From Flavobacteriaceae bacterium NBU2973 (lineage in GTDB: Bacteria > Bacteroidota > Bacteroidia > Flavobacteriales > Flavobacteriaceae), in the NCBI GenBank assembly GCA_026162565.1, contig JAOEIQ010000012.1, positions 28,308 through 92,307 of the forward strand: 64,000 bases of DNA. The letters run 5' to 3'. How positions within the stretch are numbered: position 1 is the stretch's first letter; the number at the start of each line of letters is the position of its first letter. Below are positions 45,267 through 54,105 of this stretch, in pieces. The translations under genes were made by a program, and so were the position numbers. The notes below the pieces were generated by a model that worked only from the letters and a program-made list of their open reading frames with translations, made no database searches and was not told where the DNA came from.

Positions 45267-46160
45267 TTGAGTACAGTAAAAACTATAACATCTTCTACTT
45301 CAATCTTTATAGATTTTAAAGAAATCACAAAAATGGGATTGTCTTTAAGTGTTGTGTTTTCTGCTATAGCAGGATACCTTTTAGGTACTGAAACTGTAGA
45401 TTTTAAGGTGTTAACTTTATTAGCTTTTGGAGGTTATTTTATGGTTGGAGCATCAAATGCCTATAACCAAATTATTGAACGTGATTTAGATGCTTTAATG
45501 GATCGAACTAAAAACAGACCAATTCCATCTGGAAGAATGTCTGTTAATACTGCTTTTATCATAGCAGTTTTGTTTACTATTTTGGGTGTTGCATCTTTAT
45601 ATGTTATAAACCCTAAAACGGCAATGTATGGAGCAATCTCAATTTTTCTCTACACAAGTGCTTACACACCATTAAAAACAAAAACACCTTTAGCTGTTTT
45701 TGTAGGTGCTATTCCAGGAGCAATTCCATTTATGCTAGGTTGGGTAGCAGCTAGAAATGATTTTGGTATAGAACCAGGAACCTTATTTGCCATACAGTTT
45801 TTCTGGCAGTTTCCTCATTTTTGGGCTATTGGTTGGTTTTTATTTGATGATTATAAAAAAGGTGGCTTTTTTATGTTACCAACAGGAAAACGTGATAAGG
45901 CTACTGCAGTTCAAACAATTATGTACACCATATGGACAGTTTTAGTATCTGTAATTCCTGTGCTTGGTATTACAGGAGACTTAAAACTATCAATTGTTGG
46001 TGCACTTATAGTATTTGCTTTAGGTTTAGTGATGATTTATTATGCATTTATGCTGTTTAAAAAAATGACATCAAAAGCCGCGAAGCAACTCATGTTAGCA
46101 AGTGTGTCTTACATCACCTTGTTACAAATAATATATGTAGTAGATAAGTTTTTAAGATAG
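45267..46160 (+). CDS. ctaB: Heme O synthase (protoheme IX farnesyltransferase)
   Basis: CtaB/CyoE (297 residues) attaches a farnesyl group to heme B, giving heme O for conversion to heme A in the aa3 oxidase. It is a UbiA-family membrane enzyme with about eight helices. The Asp-rich motif NAYNQIIERDLDALMDRTK with NRPIPSGR, and the second loop DDYKKGGFFMLP, are visible. The start is TTG at 45267; no in-frame ATG precedes it closely, and a later Met at about residue 23 would still leave the core intact. Next gene 2 nt downstream. Confidence 0.95.
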   Translation: MSTVKTITSSTSIFIDFKEITKMGLSLSVVFSAIAGYLLGTETVDFKVLTLLAFGGYFMVGASNAYNQIIERDLDALMDRTKNRPIPSGRMSVNTAFIIAVLFTILGVASLYVINPKTAMYGAISIFLYTSAYTPLKTKTPLAVFVGAIPGAIPFMLGWVAARNDFGIEPGTLFAIQFFWQFPHFWAIGWFLFDDYKKGGFFMLPTGKRDKATAVQTIMYTIWTVLVSVIPVLGITGDLKLSIVGALIVFALGLVMIYYAFMLFKKMTSKAAKQLMLASVSYITLLQIIYVVDKFLR

Positions 46161-46162
46161 TT

Positions 46163-46744
46163 ATGGATTTAACACAAGGAACACACGAGGAAAAAACTGG
46201 AAGAGCTAAAAAAATGATGCTTTGGTTTGGTATTATTTCTTTAATAATGTCTTTCGCTGGCTGGACAAGTGCTTTTGTAGTGAGTAGTTCTAGGCCAGAT
46301 TGGTTAGCAGATTTTAAAATGCCGCAAGCATTTACGATAAGTGTGGTTTTAATAGTAGTAAGTAGTTTTACATTATTTTTAGCTAAAAAAGCCCTGAAAA
46401 GCAATAATAGACAAATGACATCTGTGTATTTAGTTGCTACTTTTTTATTAGGTGTTGGTTTTATTAGTAATCAGTTTATTGGTTTTCAAGAAATAATTAA
46501 TGCTGGATACAATTTTACTGGACCAACCAGTAATATAACCATGTCGTACATATACTTGATTGCAATGGTGCATATTTTGCATGTTGTTGCAGGTTTAATA
46601 GCGCTAATGGTTGTAATTTATAATCATTTTAAACAAAAGTATTCTGCAGACAATATGCTTGGGTTAGAATTAGCATCAACCTTCTGGCATTTCGTTGATA
46701 TATTGTGGATTTACCTATTCGGGTTCCTTTATTTCGCAGCGTAA
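46163..46744 (+). CDS. Cytochrome c oxidase subunit III-like protein (first)
   Basis: The product (193 residues) has five predicted helices of the COX3 fold (MMLWFGIISLIMSFAGW, and ASTFWHFVDILWIYLFGFLYF at the end). It is shorter than the seven-helix mitochondrial type and resembles bacterial CyoC-like subunits. It is directly coupled to ctaB and followed by a second COX3-like gene, so both probably serve the oxidase encoded at 18.3-21.2 kb. One of the pair is likely the equivalent of a split or duplicated subunit III. Confidence 0.92.
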   Translation: MDLTQGTHEEKTGRAKKMMLWFGIISLIMSFAGWTSAFVVSSSRPDWLADFKMPQAFTISVVLIVVSSFTLFLAKKALKSNNRQMTSVYLVATFLLGVGFISNQFIGFQEIINAGYNFTGPTSNITMSYIYLIAMVHILHVVAGLIALMVVIYNHFKQKYSADNMLGLELASTFWHFVDILWIYLFGFLYFAA

Positions 46745-46879
46745 TTTTCGAGTATTTTTTTAATTGAAATGACTCTTGAAAAATGGCTTTAGATTATGGG
46801 TCTAAAATTTACTCTTCTATGTTTCTTTAAAAAGAATAATTGATTATTTTTGTGCAATTCTTAAAAACGAATTTCATTT

Positions 46880-47857
46880 ATGGATACGACAGTTGCAAAT
46901 ACTGGTACAGAAGGAAAAACTTGGGGAGGTGGAAATAGACCTCTAAATGCAAGCTATGGTAAAATGATGATGTGGTTTTTCATCGTTTCAGATGCTTTAA
47001 CATTTTCAGGCTTTTTAGCTGCTTACGGATTTTCAAGATTTAAATTTATCGATTACTGGCCAATTGCCGATGAGGTGTTTACACACGTTCCGTTTTTTCA
47101 CGGAAACTATCCAATGATTTATGTGGCTTTCATGACATTTATCCTGATTATGTCGTCTGTAACAATGGTGTTAGCTGTAGATGCTGGACACCACATGAAC
47201 AAAAAGAAAGTAACACTATATATGTTTTTAACTATAATTGGAGGTTTAATATTTGTTGGTTCTCAAGCATGGGAATGGGCAACATTTATTAAAGGCGATT
47301 ATGGAGCCATTCAAACAAAGGGAGGTAATATTTTACAATTTGTAGATACAGATGGTAAACGTGTTGCTTTAGCAGATTTTGTGACTGCTGAAAAAAAATA
47401 CAGAGCAGAGCATGAACGTAAAAATGGCTTATGGTTTGTACAAGAAAGTACATTGCCTACTTACACAGTTGGAGAAGTAATAAAAGGTTTAGAGTCGCGT
47501 CCAGATGTTTTAGTAAGAACGCAATTACTAAATGAAGAAGGAGAAAAAACAGTTTTAACAAGAGCAGAATCTTTAAGACAAATAAAAGAAAATGGGAAGC
47601 GCGTTGTAGAGGGTGCTAACCTAGAAGTAAATGAATATGGAACGTCTCTATTCGCTGACTTCTTTTTCTTTATAACAGGATTCCACGGTTTTCACGTTTT
47701 TTCTGGAGTGGTCATCAATATTATTATTTTCTTTAATGTCATATTAGGAACCTACGAAAGAAGAGGAAGTTATGAAATGGTTGAAAAGGTTGGTTTATAC
47801 TGGCACTTTGTAGATTTAGTTTGGGTATTTGTATTTACATTCTTCTACCTAGTTTAA
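46880..47857 (+). CDS. Cytochrome c oxidase subunit III-like protein (second) with large soluble insertion
   Basis: The product (325 residues) has COX3-type helices at the N- and C-terminal ends (MMMWFFIVSDALTFSGFLAA; GFHGFHVFSGVVINIIIF; YWHFVDLVWVFVFTFFYLV). Between them, at about residues 139-256, lies a soluble insertion of roughly 115 residues, charged and rich in Glu/Lys. Without it the protein is close to normal length. The 135-bp gap upstream contains a possible -7 box TATTTTTG (46845-46852) and no evident gene. It precedes subunit IV. Confidence 0.92.
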   Translation: MDTTVANTGTEGKTWGGGNRPLNASYGKMMMWFFIVSDALTFSGFLAAYGFSRFKFIDYWPIADEVFTHVPFFHGNYPMIYVAFMTFILIMSSVTMVLAVDAGHHMNKKKVTLYMFLTIIGGLIFVGSQAWEWATFIKGDYGAIQTKGGNILQFVDTDGKRVALADFVTAEKKYRAEHERKNGLWFVQESTLPTYTVGEVIKGLESRPDVLVRTQLLNEEGEKTVLTRAESLRQIKENGKRVVEGANLEVNEYGTSLFADFFFFITGFHGFHVFSGVVINIIIFFNVILGTYERRGSYEMVEKVGLYWHFVDLVWVFVFTFFYLV

Positions 47858-47878
47858 TAAAAGCATAATTTAATAAAA

Positions 47879-48319
47879 ATGGCACACGCACATAAATTAG
47901 AAATATTTAGAGGTCTTTGGAAGTTTAAATCTAATACTCAAAAAATTTGGGGAGTATTAGCGTTTTTAACCTTTGTAACGGCAATTGAGGTTGTTTTAGG
48001 TATTTATAAACCAGATTCTCTTATGCATACTTGGATGACACCATTTGAAGGTGGCTTTCTAGCAACATTAGGAAATATTTTCTTATCTCCTTTCATTTAC
48101 ATGAAGCCTCTTAACTTAATATTCATTGTATTAACAATCGTTAAAGCTTACTACATTACTTGGGATTTCATGCATATGAGAGATGAAAAATCGAGTTTAA
48201 GACGCATGGTAGTATGGACAGGAGTATTCTTAATCTGCTACTTAATATTCATTTTATTACAAGAAGGAGGATATATCGAAAGTGTCTATTCTTCGGGTTA
48301 TGTAAAACGTGATTTTTAA
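47879..48319 (+). CDS. Cytochrome c oxidase subunit IV-type protein
   Basis: A small membrane subunit of 146 residues belonging to the COX IV / CyoD-like family of bacterial oxidases. It shows three hydrophobic segments (about 25-45, 60-95 and 112-133) and the conserved PLNLIFIVLTIVKAYYITW and WDFMHMRDEKSSLRRM. It follows the second subunit III by 21 nt, and a terminator follows the gene. It likely stabilises the oxidase. Confidence 0.9.
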   Translation: MAHAHKLEIFRGLWKFKSNTQKIWGVLAFLTFVTAIEVVLGIYKPDSLMHTWMTPFEGGFLATLGNIFLSPFIYMKPLNLIFIVLTIVKAYYITWDFMHMRDEKSSLRRMVVWTGVFLICYLIFILLQEGGYIESVYSSGYVKRDF

Positions 48320-48344
48320 TAGAATATATGCGTTAAAAATATAC

Positions 48345-48376
48345 AAAAAGGCGGTTTTTAAAACCGTCTTTTTTAT
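48345..48376 (+). terminator. Terminator after subunit IV gene
   Basis: AAAAAGGCGGTT (48345-48356) pairs with AACCGTCTTTTT (from 48362, one G-T pair), followed by T residues. It overlaps a possible -7 box TATTTTTG (48374-48381) for the next gene. Confidence 0.7.
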
Positions 48377-48385
48377 TTTTGTAGT

Positions 48386-49093
48386 ATGGTAAATAAGCGT
48401 TTAAAAAAGTACAGTATTCTTGGAGTGCTCTTCTTTCTTCCAGTAATCTTTTTATTGTTTTTATATCCTTCTAAGCATAATTATAATGCATTAGATATAG
48501 TACATGAAAACGTTTCAGATATATCTGGTTTTTCTCAAGAAAGTCAACTTAAAAATAACATTACTGTTTTAGGTTTTTTTGGTAAAAACCCACTTGATAA
48601 AGTGATTACTGCTTCTAACTTAAAGGAGTTGGTTTATGATAAATTTAAAGGCTTTAAAAAATTCCAGATTATAGTTCTTTTGCCAGATGGTACTCAAGAA
48701 GAAGTTAAAAAGTTAGAAAGAGAAATTAGAAATGGAGATGAGTTAAAGTATTGGCATTTTGTATTTGCAAGCGAAGGTGCTATTAAAAATATATTTTCTA
48801 GTTTAAGTACGAATACAAGTCTAGATGCAAGTTTGGCAACAGACCAAGTATATATTATTGATAAAGACTTAAATCAAAGAGGTAGAATCGATGATCGTGA
48901 TGATTTTGAAATAGAAAAGAACAAGCCTATTTATGGTCTAGAGTCCTACAATTGTGTTGAGGTTGCCGAGATAAAAAATAAAATGAGTGAAGATGTCCGC
49001 ATCTTATTTACAGAATATAGACAAAAACGAAAAGGAAATTTCGATTCTTCTACTCGTAGAGCTAGCGATTTAAAAAATAATGATGAAAAGTAA
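48386..49093 (+). CDS. Membrane-anchored protein paired with SCO, possibly a degenerate thioredoxin-like protein
   Basis: The product (235 residues) has an N-terminal transmembrane segment (about 9-26) and a periplasmic domain. Its strand pattern (ITVLGFFGKNP, FQIIVLLPDGT, YWHFVFASEGAI, DQVYIIDKDLNQRGRI) recalls the SCO/thioredoxin fold, including the last strands just before a Gly/Arg turn. The active-site CxxxC and His of SCO are absent; only one Cys (ESYNCVEVAE) is seen. It overlaps the SCO gene by 14 nt, implying a linked role in oxidase assembly (inference). No named family recognised. Confidence 0.6.
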   Translation: MVNKRLKKYSILGVLFFLPVIFLLFLYPSKHNYNALDIVHENVSDISGFSQESQLKNNITVLGFFGKNPLDKVITASNLKELVYDKFKGFKKFQIIVLLPDGTQEEVKKLEREIRNGDELKYWHFVFASEGAIKNIFSSLSTNTSLDASLATDQVYIIDKDLNQRGRIDDRDDFEIEKNKPIYGLESYNCVEVAEIKNKMSEDVRILFTEYRQKRKGNFDSSTRRASDLKNNDEK

Positions 49094-49835
49094 AACAAAT
49101 TATTCTTACGTAGGAATAGCATTTATCATTTTAGTGTTCGGAATTATTTTTATTCCAAGAATAATAGATAGAATCACTAACAACGATATTACGCGAACTG
49201 AAAGTAGAAGTAATGCTATTAGTAATAATGAAGAGAAGAATGCTTCATCAGATTTAGCATTTATAGAAATTAATGGTGTTAAAAAGAAAGTTCCAGATTT
49301 CAGTTTCACAGACCAAAATGGCAAAACGATCACAAATAAGGATTACGATGGCAAGGTATATTTAGTGGAATTCTTTTTTACAACTTGCCCAACCATATGC
49401 CCAAAAATGAATCGTAATCTTATCCAGATTCAAAATAAATTTAAAGATTTTGAAAATTTTGGTGTAGCATCCTTTACTATAAATCCAGAATATGATACAC
49501 CAAAAGTACTTAAGGAGTATGCAGATCAATATGGTGTTACGAACCCTAATTGGCACTTAATGACAGGAGATGAAAAAGCTATTTACGATTTATCTAATAT
49601 TGGTTTTTCGTTGTATACTGCAAAAGATGCAGATGCAGAAGGTGGTTTTGAACATTCAGGGAATTTCGCGCTTATAGACAAAAATGGATTTATACGTTCT
49701 AGGAAAGATAATTTTGGCAATCCACTAATCTTTTATCGAGGTACAATAAGCGAACAAGAAAAGTTTGATGACGACGGAGAACCAGAACAAATAAGTATAT
49801 TAAAACAAGATATTGCTAAATTATTAAAAGAGTAA
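49080..49835 (+). CDS. SCO1/SenC-family copper chaperone
   Basis: SCO (251 residues) delivers copper to the CuA site of oxidase subunit II or reduces its cysteines. A transmembrane anchor spans about 9-27. The thioredoxin-like domain has TTCPTICPKMNRN (C-x3-C) near residue 103 and the ligand His in FEHSGNFALID. An insertion before the end (NPLIFYRGTISEQEKFDDDG) is slightly long. The start is ATG 49080 (ATGATG). It is translationally coupled to the upstream membrane gene and clustered with oxidase genes, which supports the role. Confidence 0.93.
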   Translation: MMKSKTNYSYVGIAFIILVFGIIFIPRIIDRITNNDITRTESRSNAISNNEEKNASSDLAFIEINGVKKKVPDFSFTDQNGKTITNKDYDGKVYLVEFFFTTCPTICPKMNRNLIQIQNKFKDFENFGVASFTINPEYDTPKVLKEYADQYGVTNPNWHLMTGDEKAIYDLSNIGFSLYTAKDADAEGGFEHSGNFALIDKNGFIRSRKDNFGNPLIFYRGTISEQEKFDDDGEPEQISILKQDIAKLLKE

Positions 49836-49912
49836 TTATTTGGTGATTGAGGCTCTCGAAATCATTAAATTTTGATTATTTTGAGAGTCTATACGATTAT
49901 AGATTAGTTAAT

Positions 49913-50428
49913 ATGAGTCAACCAGAATCTGAAAAAAAATATAATAAATGGATTGTTATACTATCAATAGTAATCCCTTTAGTTGTTGGTGCTTTATTTA
50001 GAGTTAAGTTAGATATAGAATTACCAGTTTTTTTACCGCCAATTTATGCTACAATAAATGGACTAACCGCTTTAATTTTAATTGTTGCAGTATATCAAAT
50101 AAAACAAGGTAACAGGCAATTACATGAAAAGCTCATGAAGTTTGCTATTGTATTATCTGTTCTGTTTTTAGTAATGTATGTATTGTATCATATGACGAGT
50201 GATTCAACTAGCTATGAAGGTAACTATAGAATAATATATCTAATAATTTTAATTAGTCATATTGTATTATCAATTGCAGTTATTCCTTTTGTACTTATTA
50301 CCTATGTAAGAGCAATCGCAAATAGTTTTGAACGTCACAAAAAGATTGCTAAAATAACCTTTCCACTATGGCTATATGTAGCAGTTTCTGGTGTTATAGT
50401 ATATATAATGATTTCTCCTTATTATTAA
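49913..50428 (+). CDS. DUF420 membrane protein
   Basis: The protein (171 residues from the ATG at 49913, MSQPESEKKY) has five hydrophobic helices. DUF420 features include LPPIYATINGLTALILI and GNRQLHEKLMKFAIVLS, FERHKKIAKITFPLWLYVAVSGVI (conserved histidines). Members are found next to cytochrome oxidase genes (CtaM-like, heme/oxidase assembly). An in-frame ATG at 49847 would add 22 unlikely residues. It is part of the oxidase accessory cluster. Confidence 0.88.
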   Translation: MSQPESEKKYNKWIVILSIVIPLVVGALFRVKLDIELPVFLPPIYATINGLTALILIVAVYQIKQGNRQLHEKLMKFAIVLSVLFLVMYVLYHMTSDSTSYEGNYRIIYLIILISHIVLSIAVIPFVLITYVRAIANSFERHKKIAKITFPLWLYVAVSGVIVYIMISPYY

Positions 50429-50437
50429 ATTGAACCT

Positions 50438-50662
50438 TTGAGTAAAAAATACGTCATATTATTAGTCTTACTAGTTTTAGTTTTAAATCTAGAAGCACAA
50501 TGTGCTATGTGTCGCGCTGTTTTAGAAAGTGAAGAAGGACAGAGTACAGCTGAAGGTGTTAATGATGGTATAGTGTATTTAATGGCAATTCCTTATATAC
50601 TAGTTTTTGGGCTTGGATTTATTATTTATAAAAAGTTTAACAAGACTACAAAACAAGATTAG
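50438..50662 (+). CDS. Small membrane protein with CxxC
   Basis: The product (74 residues) starts with TTG at 50438. A signal-like helix ends near NLEAQ, followed by CAMCRAVLESEEGQ and a second helix (about 45-66) ending in a Lys-rich tail. The CxxC plus anchoring is compatible with a redox or metal-handling function in oxidase assembly, but no family is recognised. Position as the last gene of the oxidase cluster supports a link (inference). Confidence 0.7.
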   Translation: MSKKYVILLVLLVLVLNLEAQCAMCRAVLESEEGQSTAEGVNDGIVYLMAIPYILVFGLGFIIYKKFNKTTKQD

Positions 50663-50758
50663 TAATTTTAACATTTGTAAATAATTTCAAATTTGTTGTA
50701 ACATTTTTTACAATGAGTAGTCTAACTTATAATTGATCAATCAAAATAACCAATCAAC

Positions 50759-51460
50759 ATGCTTAAAATTGAAAAGCTTCATAAGTCCTATCCGATAGGA
50801 GATTCTAGTTTACACGTATTAAAAGGTATTGATTTATCTGTTGAAGAAGGAGAGATGGTAGCCATAATGGGATCATCTGGTTCAGGGAAATCGACACTAC
50901 TTAACATAATAGGTATGCTTGATGAAGCTGATGAAGGTAGTTACACATTAGATAATGTGCCTATTAAAGATTTAACTGAAAAAAAAGCAGCTGTTTATAG
51001 AAATAAATTTTTAGGATTCATATTTCAATCTTTTAATTTAATAAACTACAAAACAGCAGTAGAGAATGTTGCTCTTCCTTTATACTATCAAGGACAAAAT
51101 AGAAAAGAACGCATAGAAAAAGCCATGTTCCATTTAGGTAAAGTTGGTTTAAGAGATTGGGCAAAGCATTTGCCTAACGAATTATCTGGAGGACAAAAGC
51201 AACGTGTGGCAATAGCTAGAGCATTAGCAGCTAATCCAAAATTGTTATTAGCAGATGAGCCAACTGGAGCATTAGATACTACTACATCTCACGAGATTAT
51301 GGAGTTTATTCAGTCTCTTAACGATGAAGGAAAAACCATATTAATGGTAACACACGAAGAGGATATTGCACAAATGTGTAAGCGCATTGTACGTTTAAAA
51401 GATGGTGTTATCATGGAAGACACTAAAGTAACCCAAGTTAGAGCTTCAGCACATGTTTGA
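50759..51460 (+). CDS. ABC transporter ATP-binding protein, MacB/LolD type
   Basis: The protein (233 residues) shows Walker A GSSGSGKST, Q-loop FIFQSFNLI, signature LSGGQKQRVAIARAL and Walker B LLLADEPTGALD. It is the nucleotide-binding half for the two permeases that follow. The family powers MacAB-type exporters or LolCDE-like lipoprotein systems; the adaptor and TolC genes downstream favour export. It overlaps the first permease by 8 nt. The 97-bp spacer upstream shows no clear promoter. Confidence 0.95.
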   Translation: MLKIEKLHKSYPIGDSSLHVLKGIDLSVEEGEMVAIMGSSGSGKSTLLNIIGMLDEADEGSYTLDNVPIKDLTEKKAAVYRNKFLGFIFQSFNLINYKTAVENVALPLYYQGQNRKERIEKAMFHLGKVGLRDWAKHLPNELSGGQKQRVAIARALAANPKLLLADEPTGALDTTTSHEIMEFIQSLNDEGKTILMVTHEEDIAQMCKRIVRLKDGVIMEDTKVTQVRASAHV

Positions 51461-52682
51461 TAGAGATCTTTGGCGCGAAATATTTCAGAGTATAAATATG
51501 AATAAAACCAGAAGTTTACTATCTGGTTTTACAGTGTCCTTTGCTATACTTTTATTTGCCATATTATTTGGTTTAGGTAATGGGTTGCTTAACACGTTTG
51601 CAGAAGGATTTGTTGATGATGCTAATAACTCAATAGCTATTTGGCCAGGCACAACTTCTGAAGCTAATAAAGGAATGCAAGCTGGTAGGCGTATTCAATT
51701 TACAAATGATGAATACAACTTTTTAAAAGAGGAGTATGGTGATAAGATAGAATTTATCACATCAAGAATTTTAAAGAATGCGAATGTCTCTTTTAGAGGA
51801 GAAAAAAATAATTACCCTTTTAGAGCTATTCATCCAGATAATATTCATATTGAACAGAATAAAGTTATAGATGGCCGCTACATCAATCAAAGCGATATCG
51901 ATAATAAAACTAAAGTTACGGTCATTGGTAGGTTAGTAGAGCAAGACCTATTTTTAAAAACTACTGCTGTAGGGAAGTATATAAATATTAATGGATTACA
52001 ATATAAAGTAGTGGGTATTTTTAGTGATGAAGGAGGAGATGATGAAGAGCGTATGGTATATATACCATTATCTACTGCTCAACAGGTATATGGAAATAAT
52101 GACTATATAGATTTCATGTACCTTACGTATAATCCAGAAATGAATTCTGATCAAGCATTAGCGTTTGGAAATTCTATTACTAAAAAATTGAAAAACCGAT
52201 TTTCAATAGCAGCAAGTGATCAACGAGCAGTTCGAGTTGAAAATATGGCGCAAGGTACTAAAGCGGTAGAAACAATTGAGTTATCTATAAATATTTTAGT
52301 ATTAGTAATCGGATTTGGTACATTAATCGCAGGAATAGTAGGCGTTAGTAATATCATGATTTTTATTGTTAAAGAGCGTACTAAAGAAATTGGAATTAGA
52401 AAGGCACTTGGTGCTCAACCAAAGTCTATAATATCTATTATTTTATTAGAATCTATATTGATTACTATTATCGCTGGATTTGTTGGTCTTTTCCTTGGAA
52501 TGTGGGTTTTAGATTTAGCAGCTCCTATGCTAGAAGAATATTTCCTTAAAGATCCTAGTGTTGATACGTCTACAATAGTTGGAGCAACAATCACATTGAT
52601 TATTGCTGGAGCCATAGCAGGATATTTACCAGCTAAAAAAGCCTCAAGAATTAAACCAATTGTAGCATTAAGAGACGAATAA
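51453..52682 (+). CDS. ABC transporter permease, MacB-type (first)
   Basis: The product (409 residues) has one N-terminal helix, a large periplasmic MacB_PCD domain (about 50-275) and three C-terminal helices forming an FtsX domain (ending ASRIKPIVALRDE, typical). Sequence blocks such as VKERTKEIGIRKALGA are conserved. The ATP-binding gene overlaps its start. It differs from the second permease, so the two probably form a heterodimer. Confidence 0.94.
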   Translation: MFDRDLWREIFQSINMNKTRSLLSGFTVSFAILLFAILFGLGNGLLNTFAEGFVDDANNSIAIWPGTTSEANKGMQAGRRIQFTNDEYNFLKEEYGDKIEFITSRILKNANVSFRGEKNNYPFRAIHPDNIHIEQNKVIDGRYINQSDIDNKTKVTVIGRLVEQDLFLKTTAVGKYININGLQYKVVGIFSDEGGDDEERMVYIPLSTAQQVYGNNDYIDFMYLTYNPEMNSDQALAFGNSITKKLKNRFSIAASDQRAVRVENMAQGTKAVETIELSINILVLVIGFGTLIAGIVGVSNIMIFIVKERTKEIGIRKALGAQPKSIISIILLESILITIIAGFVGLFLGMWVLDLAAPMLEEYFLKDPSVDTSTIVGATITLIIAGAIAGYLPAKKASRIKPIVALRDE

Positions 52683-52777
52683 TTATGATAGACCGAGCTA
52701 TTAGAAACATGAAAATTTGTTGCAATAATATAATGTGTGAACACATTCGACCTTTAATAAACAATAAAAATTAACGA

Positions 52778-54019
52778 ATGAAATTTTTATTTGATAGAGA
52801 TACTTGGCAAGAGGTTTACGATAGTTTAACCAAAAATAAACTACGCTCCATTCTAACGATGGTAGGCGTTTGGTGGGGAATATTATTACTTATTGGTCTG
52901 TTAGGTTCAGCAAGAGGTTTGGAAAACTCTTTTAATCGATTGTTCGGAAGTTTTGCAACTAATAGTGTATTTGTTTGGGGACAAAGTACAGGAATGCCTT
53001 TTAAAGGTTTTCAAGAAGGAAGACAGGTTCAATTATCCTTATCTGATGCCATTAAAATTGAAGAAAATGTAGAAGGTATTGAATTTGTGGTTCCTAGAAA
53101 TATTACTAGAAGTCTAGTTGTTCATGGGTTTTTATCTGGAACTTTTGGAGTATATGGAGATTATCCACTTCTAGATCAGGTACAAAAAAAGAAAATGCAG
53201 TATGGTCGTTTTATCAATCAAAATGATATTGATGACAATAAGAAAGTAGTGGTTATTTCAGAGAGTATTTACAAACAACTCTTTGAGAAAGATGCCGAAG
53301 CTATTGGAGAATACATTCAAATAAACGGTATCAATTTTAAAATTATTGGAATGTTTGCCAATGATAATATGAGTGGTGGGCCAAGAGCAGATATGCATAT
53401 TCCTTTCACAACGTTTCAGCAAGTGTATAACCAAGGAGATCGTATAGGTTGGATGATGATTACAGGAAAACCTGAATTCGACATAAGACAATTGGAAAGA
53501 GATGCTAAATTGCTCTTGAAGAATTTAAACAACATTCATCCAGAAGATAAACGAGCTTTTGGAAGCTTTAATCTAGGAAAAGAATTTGGAAAACTTACAG
53601 GTTTCCTAACTGGAATGCAGTTTTTAACATGGTTTGTAGGTATTGCAACTTTAATTGCTGGAGTATTTGCCATTGGTAATATATTACTCATTACAGTGAA
53701 AGAGCGAACTAAAGAAATTGGTGTTCGTCGTGCATTAGGCGCCACACCTTTTGAAATTAAAAGGCAAATTGTTGTAGAAGCTGTTTTTATAACCCTAGTA
53801 GCAGGATTATTAGGAATAATTTCTGGAGGTTGGATTTTAATTTTAATAGATAAATTAGCAGGTCAAGGTCCAGATGCTACATTGGTAAATGCTTCAGTGT
53901 CTATTGCTATTGTATTTGTAGCATTAATTATTTTAATAATACTAGGCACATTAATAGGGTTAATACCAGCTTTTAAAGCTACAAGTGTTAAACCAATAGA
54001 CGCCTTAAGAGAAGAATAA
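52778..54019 (+). CDS. ABC transporter permease, MacB-type (second)
   Basis: The product (413 residues) has the same layout as the first permease: N-terminal helix, periplasmic domain with GVYGDYPLLDQVQ, and a C-terminal FtsX domain (VKERTKEIGVRRALGA; end VKPIDALREE). It begins after a 95-bp spacer that contains nothing I recognise. Two different permeases served by one ATPase suggest a heteromeric MacB-like transporter. The neighbouring adaptor and outer-membrane protein complete a tripartite pump. Confidence 0.94.
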   Translation: MKFLFDRDTWQEVYDSLTKNKLRSILTMVGVWWGILLLIGLLGSARGLENSFNRLFGSFATNSVFVWGQSTGMPFKGFQEGRQVQLSLSDAIKIEENVEGIEFVVPRNITRSLVVHGFLSGTFGVYGDYPLLDQVQKKKMQYGRFINQNDIDDNKKVVVISESIYKQLFEKDAEAIGEYIQINGINFKIIGMFANDNMSGGPRADMHIPFTTFQQVYNQGDRIGWMMITGKPEFDIRQLERDAKLLLKNLNNIHPEDKRAFGSFNLGKEFGKLTGFLTGMQFLTWFVGIATLIAGVFAIGNILLITVKERTKEIGVRRALGATPFEIKRQIVVEAVFITLVAGLLGIISGGWILILIDKLAGQGPDATLVNASVSIAIVFVALIILIILGTLIGLIPAFKATSVKPIDALREE

Positions 54020-54105
54020 ATTAAAAAAAAACTAATCTCAATTATAGAGTAAAATTAATCAATCAACTATAGCGAAAATAACTCGCAAACAATTAAGAAT
54101 AACAC

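Noticed and set aside
46745..46879. Possible tiny ORFs between the two COX3-like genes
   Set aside because: Only frames below 15 codons with no support.
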